Assembly: GCA_013398275.1 (NCBI GenBank)
Contig: VZSE01000441.1
Span: 1 to 64,000 of the forward strand
Length of the DNA stretch: 64,000 nucleotides
Direction of reading: 5' to 3'
Source: Promerops cafer
Lineage: Eukaryota > Chordata > Aves > Passeriformes > Nectariniidae
The notes beneath the pieces were generated by a model, which was given only the letters and a program-made list of their open reading frames with translations, did not search any database and was not told the DNA's origin. A program made the translations under genes and the position numbers. This document shows positions 24,033 to 34,958 of this stretch, piece after piece (position 1 is the first letter of the stretch; each line of letters begins with the position of its first letter).

Positions 24033-24074
24033 TTTTCCCCTGACACACTTGTGATTTCTGTTTCTCACTTCCAG
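24033..24074 (+). other. FZD4: Splice acceptor of FZD4 exon 2
   Basis: A pyrimidine-rich stretch ending TTTCTCACTTCCAG precedes the first codon of the conserved coding block. A branch-point-like CTGAC lies about 30 bases upstream. The phase is 0, because the exon starts exactly on a Phe codon, which agrees with an exon 1 that ends after a full codon. Confidence 0.88.
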
Positions 24075-25403
24075 TTCTTCCTGTGTTCGGTTTATGTGCC
24101 GATGTGCACAGAGAAGATTAACATCCCCATAGGTCCCTGTGGAGGCATGTGCCTCTCTGTCAAAAGAAGATGTGAACCTGTTCTAAAAGAATTTGGGTTT
24201 GCCTGGCCAGACAGCCTAAACTGCAGCAAATTCCCGCCCCAGAATGATCACAACCACATGTGCATGGAGGGCCCAGGAGACGAAGAGGTTCCCCTCCACA
24301 GCAAGACTTCCTTGCAGCCTGGAGAAGAGTGCCACGGCATGGGATCTAACTCAGATCAGTACATTTGGGTGAAGAGAAGCTTGAGCTGTGTCCTGAAGTG
24401 TGGCTATGATGCTGGTCTGTATAGCAGGTCAACTAAGGAATTCACAGATATCTGGATGGCCATATGGGCCAGCCTTTGCTTCATCTCGACTGCCTTCACA
24501 GTCCTGACCTTCCTGATTGATTCATCCAGATTTTCCTACCCGGAGCGACCAATCATATTTTTGAGCATGTGCTACAATATTTATAGCATTGCTTATATTG
24601 TGAGGCTAACTGTGGGCCGGGAAAGGATATCCTGTGATTTTGAAGAGGCAGCAGAACCTGTTCTTATCCAAGAAGGTCTTAAGAACACAGGATGTGCGAT
24701 AATTTTCTTGCTGATGTACTTTTTCGGGATGGCTAGCTCCATCTGGTGGGTTATTCTGACACTGACTTGGTTTCTGGCTGCGGGACTCAAGTGGGGCCAC
24801 GAAGCAATCGAAATGCACAGCTCCTATTTCCACATCGCAGCCTGGGCCATCCCGGCGGTGAAGACCATCGTCATTTTGATTATGAGACTTGTAGATGCAG
24901 ACGAGCTCACTGGCCTCTGCTATGTTGGCAACCAGAACCTGGATGCGCTGACAGGCTTTGTTGTGGCTCCACTTTTTACCTACCTGGTCATTGGGACTTT
25001 ATTCATTGCAGCAGGACTCGTGGCCTTATTTAAAATCAGGTCTAATCTCCAGAAAGATGGAACTAAGACTGACAAACTGGAAAGACTGATGGTCAAAATC
25101 GGGGTCTTTTCAGTGTTGTACACCGTCCCAGCAACGTGTGTCATTGCCTGTTATTTCTATGAAATCTCCAACTGGGCCATTTTCCGCTATTCGGCAGATG
25201 ATTCCAATATGGCAGTGGAGATGCTCAAAATTTTCATGTCCCTTCTGGTGGGTATTACATCAGGTATGTGGATCTGGTCAGCCAAAACTCTGCACACATG
25301 GCAGAAGTGCTCCAACAGACTGGTGAACTCAGGGAAAGTGAAACGGGAGAAGAGAGCAGACGGTTGGGTGAAACCTGGGAAAGGGAACGAGACCGTGGTA
25401 TGA
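24075..25403 (+). CDS. FZD4: FZD4 (Frizzled-4) exon 2: 442 codons plus stop, gene partial
   Basis: Frizzled-4 is the seven-pass receptor for Norrin and Wnt ligands. It works with LRP5/6 and TSPAN12 at the plasma membrane and is required for retinal and other vascular growth. Exon residues 1-65 are the second half of the cysteine-rich domain (FFLCSVYVPMC, IGPCGGMC, RRCEPV, NCSKF with an N-glycosylation site). Residues about 66-110 are the linker with its cysteines. Membrane segments then begin at DIWMAIWASLCFIS. The Dishevelled-binding KTLHTW is at exon residues 404-409, just after TM7, and the protein ends in the PDZ ligand ETVV. The 442 codons equal the length I expect for this exon in mammals (537 minus 95). 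An upstream ATG at 24018 would add 19 residues but lies in intron. The exon is intact, with no frameshift. Differences from mammals are concentrated in the linker and the cytoplasmic tail. Exon 1 is missing (gap). Confidence 0.98.
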   Translation, partial: FFLCSVYVPMCTEKINIPIGPCGGMCLSVKRRCEPVLKEFGFAWPDSLNCSKFPPQNDHNHMCMEGPGDEEVPLHSKTSLQPGEECHGMGSNSDQYIWVKRSLSCVLKCGYDAGLYSRSTKEFTDIWMAIWASLCFISTAFTVLTFLIDSSRFSYPERPIIFLSMCYNIYSIAYIVRLTVGRERISCDFEEAAEPVLIQEGLKNTGCAIIFLLMYFFGMASSIWWVILTLTWFLAAGLKWGHEAIEMHSSYFHIAAWAIPAVKTIVILIMRLVDADELTGLCYVGNQNLDALTGFVVAPLFTYLVIGTLFIAAGLVALFKIRSNLQKDGTKTDKLERLMVKIGVFSVLYTVPATCVIACYFYEISNWAIFRYSADDSNMAVEMLKIFMSLLVGITSGMWIWSAKTLHTWQKCSNRLVNSGKVKREKRADGWVKPGKGNETVV

Positions 25404-28400
25404 GAAAAGGACAGCATCCTGGTGGTCTGACTGCTCTCCTGTGAAGGACTGATCATGTGTAAGCATTGCTGTGTAAATGTTGGGAGTAGAGTAGTGGGAT
25501 GGTTACACAACTTGTCTCTGGGGATGGGAGGAAAAAAAAAGCCTTAAAGAATAAACAGCAAAAAGACCATGCTGCAGATACAATAGCCATAAAACATGCT
25601 GCCCAAAATAGGAGAGCCCAGGGAGGCTTTAAAAGCTGTGAAATACCCAAACATGTTATCTTCCTTTTTTTCTTTTTTTTAAAGCAGGATGCAATTACTG
25701 AAGTCTTGAAGTCTTTAGAAACTGAGGTGCTGTAGGCTATAGCTGTGGGATGATGTTTTCCTTTCATCATCTTGCAGCTGATGGAGGAAAGGCAGTATAG
25801 GGCCAAATTCTGGGCTTAATTAGGGTCCAGTTACCAAGTTACCAGAAGATGAAGCACCCAGGACCTCAGTCAGATGTCTTCTTTCCCAGCTCAGCATTGA
25901 TAAGGAAGCGCTTGATGAGGACTCTGTCTTTATGCCCTGGGGAATTCTGGTGTTCCAATACACTGTACAATTCAGTCAGGGATCATGTCCTGAAACAAAT
26001 AGCAAATGGACTTTCCAGGTCTTACCCGTGATGAGTAGGATTTAGTGAGGTATTAGTGAGGATGACTTTTCAGTCATCTAGTGGCCTAATAATAATTTTG
26101 ACTCATTCTTTTTGCCATTTATAACCTGGTCTGAATGGAGAGTTGATTCTGCCTCGTGGGAATTTGAACCTCCCTGTGTTTCTTCCCACCTCAATTACTC
26201 TGTGGTTCTATCAAAATTTATAAAATCTAAAAGCTTTTAGGCCGTCCTCAGAAGTAGAGAAATCAACTGAAAGTGAGAAACTGTGTATGGTCTTCTGCAT
26301 CTATTATCATTATCCATCTGCCTCCATTTCTGCCCCTTCAGGTGCTCATGCTATTTCTAGCAGACCACTTTATTCTGCTGCATTTACTAGCTTTAAAAAA
26401 AGTCTTAACTATATTGTGTTCCTTCCTCCAGGAACGAGAAAAATTAGTTGAAGGTACCTTCAAACAATGCCATGTTTCTCCAAGCAAGCTTACTTGTCTC
26501 TCTCTGGAGACTCATTGCATGAAGCAATTAAGTCTTAATGTATTTCATTCAGTGTGATGGTATCTTCTCTGTAGACGCCAGTCTGGGGAGAAGCAAAATG
26601 TTAAGTTCCTTGGCAACCTCGTGTTCACACAGATCAGTTGTATAATTATGTGTGTCAGTTGCAATTAAAAGAACATTCTCAGCCCATGACATTGCAGTAC
26701 AGCTGACTGCCTCACAATGATGCTTCAATTGCTCACTGACAGCTATGGAGATGGTTTTTTTAATGTATATTTACACACAGAATGTGAGCAGGCATTCAGT
26801 CCTCAGAAGCAACAAAGACCTTTCCAGTTTTTGTAAAGGGGTCCAAGAAATCCAACTTCTTGGTGAATAATGTTTCAAAGAAACCATTGCATTTCTTATT
26901 CTATTATTTGAGGAGGCACCGGCTTGTGCTTGTGGGGAGCTGAATGTAGTGTCAGGAGCTTGTAAGAAAGGTGAGGCAAATACAAATATCCTAGAAGCAC
27001 TTAAGAGAGCACTGTTATGATGCTCTATCCCTTTGAAACACATTTGGTTTTATCTATGTGCCCCAAGCTTTTGCTTCCTTTGTTTGTGTGGAACCTAATC
27101 AGCTGCAGAGCATCCCCCTGGTGCCCCAGCTCCCAGGATCTTCCAGGGCAGCTGAGAACAGATGCTGCTTTATTAAAGTACTTGCTTTTCACACAGGTGC
27201 CCATGTGCTTCCCAAACCACAGTTGCTCCAGCTCTGGAAGTGAGCACTAATCCGTCCCAGAAGCATGTATTGTTTCAATGTCAGTGTTGAAACATGTGCT
27301 AGAGAACATTTTTTTTCTTTTACAAACAAAATCCAGACCCCAAACAAGCCCTAATGGCAGTCTTTGCGGTTGGGCTCCCTCTCCAACAGAACAAGTGACA
27401 ACTTGACACATTCTGCTCAAGACACACAAGCACTGTCTTGGCCAACACCACATTCCAGCTGGGCCTTTTCACCCTCTCCATAAAGTCTCTCGCTGTTAGT
27501 GTTGTGTTTGGATCTGTTATTCCTTTGTGGACAAGGAGTTTTGCAAGTGTGAGATCTTCAGATGGCTGAGCTTCTCCATCGTGCAGTCTTTCTGCTGGCG
27601 CAGTGAGGAATGTAAAGTCAGCAGCTGTATGTTTTGGCTTTCAAGGAGCAAGGATGCAGTGTGACCCTTTTTTGTAAACTAGTATTTGGCTGTGCCAAGG
27701 TATCATGTTCACTCAAGGTGTGCTTCACTCTGAAACACTTTGGATACTCTCCTGGCCAATAAGACCCATGTTTGAGCAGACTGATTCAATAAATGGCATT
27801 TTTAACCTTGTTATGTACACAGAAGTGAATGTTAAATAGTGCCTTTTTATCAAATCCTTGCATCTCTGCCTGTGACCCTGTGAGCTGTTGACAGAGGGAT
27901 GCCCCTGGTGGTGTGACACAGTGAGCTGGATGAGGATGGCACTGTGTAGCCCTAGGAGGGACCTGGAGGGATATTCCATGAAAGCATGCGAGCGATTCAA
28001 ATGCTGTGGGAAAGAGGTGGGCTGGGGGGAGGCGCCAGCTGCTCTTCCTGAAGAGACATCTTTCCCCAGCAGTTGGGGCAACACTGTACTGACCCAAAGT
28101 GAAATTAGTAGTTGCATCAATTAAACCATTCCATTGATGTATTCACTCACATGGATTTACCTGGCTCCATGTCAGGGCTGTATAAGTGGGAAGACACAGC
28201 AGACAGCCTAAAAACTGGCGCTTGGGAAGAGCGGGTATCAGCAACTCTTAAGTTCTCTCATTTCAACATTGTTACGAGCTTAAAGCCAAAACCAGTGTGA
28301 CTAATCCTGTCTCGGAAGTGCAGTTGCTGTGGTTATACAACCAGAAACTTTGCAGGCGTTTCCTTCGATTGCGCAGTCCCTGCTCCCCTCTCCCCCCTCG

Positions 28401-28655
28401 GCGTGTGCTCTTGGCACTGCAGGTTTCAGAAGCATCTGCCAGAGAGGTACAAGCTTAGCTCTTACATTAAACAGACAAGTTAGCTCTTTTCTCTGAATTT
28501 TAAGGAAATAGACATTGATTATTTTGGGGTGTACAGAAAATATATCTACTTCAATGTATGTACTGTAAATTTCTAATTTATCACTGTAAAAAAACCAAAA
28601 CAACTTTGCTATTTAATTTTTATATCAAAATAAAACTTTAACCTCTGTGGATAAC
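25404..28655 (+). other. FZD4: FZD4 3' untranslated region (extent inferred)
   Basis: After the TGA stop the sequence is noncoding, and there is no transposon up to about 28.65 kb, as expected of a long constrained 3' UTR. A proximal AATAAA at about 25550 could give a very short form. The distal AATAAA at 28629 has a better downstream T/GT-rich context. Frizzled-4 mRNAs are known to carry long 3' UTRs. The end is inference from the polyadenylation signal only. Confidence 0.55.
28629..28634 (+). terminator. FZD4: Candidate distal polyadenylation signal of FZD4 (AATAAA)
   Basis: AATAAA follows an AT-rich run. About 50 bases downstream lies TTTTTGGTGAGTTTGTTTC, a U/GU-rich element of the kind that supports cleavage. 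Cleavage would be expected near 28645-28660. Confidence 0.5.
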
Positions 28656-31600
28656 TAAAGAATTCCTGGCAGCCTTCACATTTTTGGTGAGTTTGTTTCT
28701 TAAATAGGCTTCAGCATTGTTGGAAGTGCTTTTTTCCCCTGAAGGAAGAAGGACTGAAATGCTCATGCTGTGGTGAAAGGATGCTTTGAATGGGCTAATC
28801 CAGCATGGTTTGGACTAATAGCTGAGAACAAGACATCATTTGGCAACAGTGAAAGTATGCTCATGTTTCTGCACATGGGGTGGACAGAAACCCTTTCAAA
28901 GACAGCACACAGGTCCTGGGTGCTGTCTGGGTCTGCAGCCGGAGCTTTGGTGCTGTGGGAGCATGTCCTCAAATCCTAGCTGGAAGGCAAGGCAGAAACA
29001 CAGCCCGCTGCTGCTCTAGCACTGCTGTGATGTGGCTGCGGAGAAGAGCAGCACCTCCTGTAAGGCTCTTTTTCTTTCAGGCCTTACGGAATACGTACAT
29101 CCAAAGCATGAGCCTTCAGATCCAGAGCGTATGGTGGAGGAGGGCAGCATCACCACCAGTCTGTTCAGTATATGGGAACTATTAGTGGCTTTTGGAAGGG
29201 GGAAATCCCAATCTTAGTAAACTACTTGAAATGAGTTCATTCCTATGGGTGATTTCAGTGATTTCAGCCCTTCAGAGGAGAGATTCAATTGAATGTCTAC
29301 ATTTTCTAGCAATGGTTTTCTAAAAATTTAGGCTTATTAATGCTCTACTTTTCATTCCTGTTTGTCATTTCTGTTCACAGTTGTGGTGTATGGAGACAGC
29401 AAGGAGTTGCCTTTTGTGTGCATCCCTCACCAGTTTCTTTTGACACTGATAGAAAAGTATGCAATATTAATTATTTAAACCCACTTAATTGTCTCCATCA
29501 TGAAATAATCTGTGTGTGGGATTATTTAATTAGCAGAATGTTATTCTAATAAGAACCTAAATCAGACTAGAGTGGATAATAGTGAGGGTGTGCTATAAGA
29601 AAGAGTAGCAACTATCACCTGTGTATCTGTAGCTAATCAAGTTTTGAAGAGCAGCATCTAAAACTGGTAATTATGAGTGATTTTCTCATGCCTTTGGCAG
29701 CTCATCATCGTAATGTTCTCAGGCTGGTGATTAATGCGATCTCTCAGACTTATCCTAATGAGTCTTTAATAAAGCTGCTGTTAACTGTAGCAAAAATAAA
29801 AGAGCTTCTGGGGGAAGGAGCAGGATCTCCCTCTTGTTCATACCACCTGAAAACCTCAGGTGTGTCATTCAAGATGGTGTTGCCTGCTCAAGGTCTCTCT
29901 CAAGGGTGCTTGCCTTCACACAGATCCCTCACATGGGGTGTCTCAGAGCATCACCTATGAAGTGACAGTGGATTGCTGGAGTGGCTCTGAATGGTGAGCA
30001 AGCTCCCCAAGCCACAGAGATGACAAATCCACGCAGGTTTGCCTGTTGAGGGAAGTATGTATCTGTATGCAGTGCTCACAAAAAATTAACCTTCATGAGG
30101 ACTTTTCGTGGTTGTTTTGATATTTAGGCTTGGGGTTTTTTACTTGGTTGGCTTTGTCTTTTTTCTTTTTAAGTTGTCTTTAAAGAGAGCAAATGTTAGG
30201 GAGTCTGTAGAGAAGGAGGCCAGAGTTGTGCTGCCAGCAATCAGGAGCGGCCTAAGCTCCAGTAATGTGAAAATATGGTTTCACCAAGCCCCTGCCTTCA
30301 GTGGTGGTTTCCACCACACCTCCTCCATCCTCAGCCACTCATTCCCATGATGGTGCCACATTTCAGTTCCTCCATCACTTTGCCAGTACAACTACCTGTG
30401 GTACGGTGCAGGCATCATCCTGCAGAGCTGCTTCCCAAGCCCTCTTGCACCATCTTCCCCATCAGGCCAGAGCTGTGTCTACCTGTGAGGCTGTAGGAAT
30501 GGGAGAGAGCAAAGTGACAACCGCCTGAGCGCTTCCAGCTTCCCCAGCCTCAACTAAAGCAGCAAAGCCTTCAGCAGGGCTGTTGGTAACTCCCTAATTG
30601 TTTAACTGGAGTGACTGAGTCCAGACATGAACTGCTCACCTATAGGTGAACGCCCCATTGCGCAGCCCCGTAGCAGCTGTGTTGCTGATGCTCCATAGTG
30701 CCCTTTTCAGCATGCTTGGACTAATTGGCTCATAATATAAGCCAGGAGTTTGCAGCTCCTTTCTCAGTCTGGGATGGCTTAACCGGACTGCCAGACTCTG
30801 GTGTAGCTTGTGTACAGAGCAAAGCATCTCTGCATGTTGCAAAGCCAGCACTGGCTGGAACAGAAATGAGGCAGAGCACGGTCCCAGCTGGAGCAGGGCC
30901 ATGCCATCCTGCTGCACCTCACTAAGAGGAATGGGTGAGAGAATGGGTGCAGGTCAGGTAGCTCGCAGCTGATGCTGAGCTGGTGCAATAGATCCCATAT
31001 CACTAATTATTTCCTGCAGCTGGGAAATGATTTCTGACCAGAGGTCCTGCACATCCTGGCAGACTCCAGCTGTTGTAACAGCTTTGTGTTGTTAGCAACC
31101 AGATGTTTTGTTTTATGCTCTGGGAACAGCCTACCAAACAGTCACCACAGGGCTGGAAGAGGACAAAGGTGGCTTAGAGGAGAGCAGCACCAAATGAGGA
31201 CTGACACGCTAAGGTATTGCTGAGAAACTGTTTTCTTTTCCTAGTTTTTCGGGGAGCAGGGACATCCTGTGTGCCAGATGTTAGGTACAACACCAGAGAA
31301 AACAGGTTAAATGCCAAAGACAAATATTATTGCACCAGAAAGTTTACTGTAATTTGTAATGTTGATTTTGTTGTTGTGTTTCCTTCCAGAAGGGAAAATG
31401 CTTATTAATGAGAGGGCCCACTGGAGGGATCAGAAAATGGATACTTTACTTCAATATTGTCAATTTTTAAATTGAAGGTTTAAAATATTAAAGATAACCA
31501 AAACAAAACAAAAAACCCAAACAATTACCCATGGCTTGTCAATACACTGGCAATAAAAATATCTTCATCTTATATTTCCATCAGCATTTAGCTAGTTTCC

Positions 31601-32124
31601 TGTCTGGTTCTTTCATTTCCTGAGCTTATTCTGAGGAAGGGATAAACATCCGTCCTGCAAAATGGATGCAAATCATTCAGCAGACTGCTTCTGCTTCTAC
31701 AATATTAAATTTTAAAATATTACTATGCAGAGAAACAGCCTGACAGTTACTGTTTTAATGGATGAAGTGTTTTCTTCCAAAGCAGCTCAGAGGCACTCTC
31801 ACTCAAGTACTTGGTAAGGGATGATAAGCGGAGTGCCATGGAAAAGCAGAAATTTGGTTTTTCAGGTACTTTTCTTTCATTCAAAGGTCTTCTGCCTTGC
31901 AGCAAGGAATGGCTGACATCTAGTGGCAGCTGCACCCCTGCCGCAGCTGCTCGAAGCCTCTCCCAGCCCTGCCCTCCGCTCGTGACAAAAAGCAGGGCAG
32001 GTACCTCAGCTACTGATGGTGAAGGCTTTGTCCAGCAGCACATTCTACCAGCTCTGGGCTATACATTATGGTTTGTACCAAGTGCATCAGCTAAGAAAAT
32101 CACAATGTCACCTGCTGTTTAATA
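28656..32124. other. Intergenic sequence downstream of FZD4
   Basis: Unique sequence with no recognisable gene, RNA or transposon. Open frames here are short, and their translations are unlike any family I know. Confidence 0.55.
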
Positions 32125-32370
32125 AATTGAAAGATGTTAGATTAGCTATTAGGAAGAAATTCTTTATTGTGTGTGGTGAGGCTCTGAAACAAGTTGCCCA
32201 GAGGAGATGTGGATGCTCCATCCCTGGCAGTGTTCAAGGCCAGGCTGGATGGGTCTTGGAGCAACCTGGTCTAGTGGAAGGTGTCCCTGCCCATGGCAGG
32301 GAGTTGGAGCTAAATGGTGTTTAAGGTCCCTTCCACCTCAAACCATTCAATGATTCTATGATTCTATTAA
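32125..32370 (+). mobile_element. CR1 LINE fragment, sense, 3' end
   Basis: Near-canonical CR1 tail: ATTAGGAAGAAATTCTTTAT, GTGGATGCTCCATCCCTGGC, TGTTCAAGGCCAGGCTGGAT, CAACCTGGTCTAGTGGAAGG. It ends TTCAATGATTCTATGATTCT. This is one of the better preserved and so probably younger copies here. Confidence 0.92.
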
Positions 32371-32845
32371 TCTCTCCTTGTTCAGCCCTGGGCTCAAGAT
32401 TGGCATGGTTACAGGAGGGTTGATAACAGTGCTCATGGAGAAAAAAACAGAGCTGGTGAAGTAGCATGGCAAAAAGGTCAATGGGACATCTGTTCCCTGC
32501 TGTGATGAGGAAAGCTGCTCTTGGCAGAAGTCAGCAGTACATAAAGTCCAAAAAGTTTATTTGAAAGACTTAACACAATCTCTTCCTTGGCCTCACACTA
32601 GTTATGTTTATAAGAAAAAGACTTGAGGGATCGCAGCAGAAAAGAAAGCCTCCAACCTGGGCTGACAGCCTTGCTTCTTTCTGCTGCCATTTGGCAGTGG
32701 TGGGAAGGGCTGTCAGCCCCAGGAAGAAAGCATAAAGCATTTGCAGAGTCACACGCAAAAGACCCACGGTACAACTATACATCTTGAAAGCAGGGGTGCA
32801 GGAGAGGCCTGGAGATGGGGAAGAGTCTTCTCAGAGCAGGAGAGA

Positions 32846-32887
32846 ATATATATATACACATATATATGTATGTATATATATATATAT
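32846..32887. repeat. AT-rich TATATA/CATATA microsatellite
   Basis: An uninterrupted run of TATATA with CACA and TGTATG interruptions, partly self-complementary. Confidence 0.85.
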
Positions 32888-33537
32888 CACCAAAAAAATC
32901 AGCTGAAGAGGCCCCAGTGTATGAAAGTTATGACAAAAAATAATACCATTCCACTTACAAAACAATCATGTTGCTACAGCTGTGGCCTGAGCAGAGCCAA
33001 AAGAAATGAGGAGCCATCCATACCTCCCCAGAGAATGCTTTTATAACCAAAGCAGGGAAAGGGGCAGACCTCATTCTGAGACACCAGTAATTCACCCTGT
33101 CAGCATCAGCAAAGCTGGCCATCCTTTTGTCATGGGATGAGCTGGGTTTCACTTTTGCGAGCTCTCAAAGCCCCTCCCTTCAGAGAGCAGCGCCTGCTTC
33201 TGCCAGAGCCCTGCCACCTTCGGGATGCACCAGGACACTGCACGGGGCCTCCTCCCTTCTTCCCTGTCTGCTCAGAATATCAGGTGCCTTTTACTGATTT
33301 TGGCTGTGAAGAGTTAAGTCTGAGAGACACAGCCACCAGCCTACTCCTCTTCTTTTGGGTGGCCTTTCCAGTAGCTGCTCTCTGCAGCCCCGTGGCTCCC
33401 TCCCTCAGCCTGGGCTCCCATCAGGAGTTTGCAGTCCCTTTCCAAATCTGCTACTGAGCAGAGGGATTGACCCAACCATGGTGAACTAAGAGAGAGAGTA
33501 GGATTCAGCAGCTACCATGGATATTGGGACATGAGTG

Positions 33538-33695
33538 ATAAGACAAGAGGAAATGGCCTTAAATTGCACCTGTGGAGGTTTAGATTGTACATTAGGGAAA
33601 ATCTGTTGATTTACTCATTGTCAAGCCCTGGAAGAAGCTTCCCAGGGTAGCAGTGGAGTCACCATCCCTGGAGGTGTTTAAATGATGTGTAGAAG
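33538..33695 (+). mobile_element. CR1 LINE fragment, sense, lacking its 3' terminus
   Basis: CR1 phrases are recognisable: ACAAGAGGAAATGGCCTTAA, GGAGGTTTAGATTG, GTGGAGTCACCATCCCTGGA, GTGTTTAAATG. The terminal GATTCT repeat is absent, so the copy is truncated at both ends. Confidence 0.8.
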
Positions 33696-34430
33696 AACCT
33701 AACTAAGCTCCAGGGGACAGAAGAAAGACTGAAAAGTCTGAGAATCTGTTGGTCCAAAGAGGCACACAGAGTAGGGTAAGCAGGAGAAGAATCTCCATGC
33801 GAACATGTTCACAGCTAAAATGAAACCTGGCACTTTGCATCCCATTCCCTATTGTGCCTGTTGGCTCATCACCTCCCACCTAAGGAAGGAATGAGAGTTG
33901 TTCCACAAAAGGAAGTAAAGAATTTGCCTTTTTTTAAAAAGTACTGCAAAAATCCTTTCTTCATCTAGGTTCTCTAGTTCATTTATGAATCTACACACAA
34001 GTTTGACTAAGAGTGTTTTTTAACTGAAGCAGACACACACAGGGACAGCCCATAAAATCTCCTTTCTCAAGGGTTGGAAAGCAAACTGGGCCTGAGCCTT
34101 GCAGGGCAGAGGCAGGAGGGATAACCAGAGAGAAGAAAGAAAAACAGCATAGAAGGAGAGCCCCAAGGTGGCCCAGAGTGTGGGCAGATGTCTGTCCCAG
34201 GCCAGCTGTGGCTGCTTAGCTCCCACAGGGCTGCCAGCAAAGGGACAGCACCTGACACCACCAGGGTGCGGGGTGTTTAAACTAATCTGGGAACCACTGC
34301 ACAAAGCAGATGGGGCTGCACCCAGGCCTTGGCAGAGCTGAAGGGTCAGTAGCTGCCAGCACAGCAAAAAAACAAAAGAGTTTCAATGAATGCAGCTGTT
34401 TGCCAAATGAATTCTGTGCAGAGCTGATCA

Positions 34431-34545
34431 GAAATCACAAAATCATTTGGATTGGAAGAGACCCTTAAGATCATCAAGTCCAACTATAAGCCTAACACCA
34501 TTATCCATTTTTTATGGCTTAATGTTCTAATATGTTCTCACATTA
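34431..34545 (-). mobile_element. Short CR1 3'-end fragment, antisense
   Basis: ATCACAAAATCATTTGGATT followed by GGAAGAGACCCTTAAGATCA and AAGTCCAAC is the reverse complement of a CR1 terminus. Similarity fades after about 100 bases. Confidence 0.75.
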
Positions 34546-34854
34546 ACAAGAACACTTAAAGCTGGCATTTGAACAAGGCAAAATTAGCATTGCATCTTAA
34601 TCTGATACTGATGTAGAGATATTGCCAGTTTCAAGCCTCTATCCCAGGTTCCTCTTTGGTAGTTTAAAGTGCCTGAAATCTTCTGAGAGTGAGGGGAAGT
34701 GGTTTTGGCTGTGACTAGAATGTATAAATTAAATTCTCTGAGGGCTACCTTGGTTCTGGGAGCTCTGCCTGCAATTTAGTAGGACCCTGTGAGTCCAGAT
34801 TTCTATAGTTATCACTTATGATGGGAAGGAAGAATCCCTTTCTGTGTAGACTTT

Positions 34855-34958
34855 GGAAAGAAAAGAGAGGAAGGAAGGAAGGAAGGAAGGAAGGAAGGAA
34901 GGAAGGAAGGAAGGAAGNAAGAAAAGAAAAGAAAAGAAAAGAAAAGAAAAGAAAAGAA
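34855..34958 (+). repeat. Purine tract: (GGAA)n then (GAAAA)n
   Basis: An all-purine run of about 104 bases, composed first of GGAA units and then of GAAAA units. It has one unresolved base at 34918, where the unit changes. Its true length may be misassembled. Confidence 0.95.

Noticed and set aside
24018..24074. In-frame ATG extending the FZD4 open frame upstream by 19 codons
   Set aside because: The added residues do not resemble Frizzled. The sequence is pyrimidine-rich and ends in a clear splice acceptor, so it is intron.
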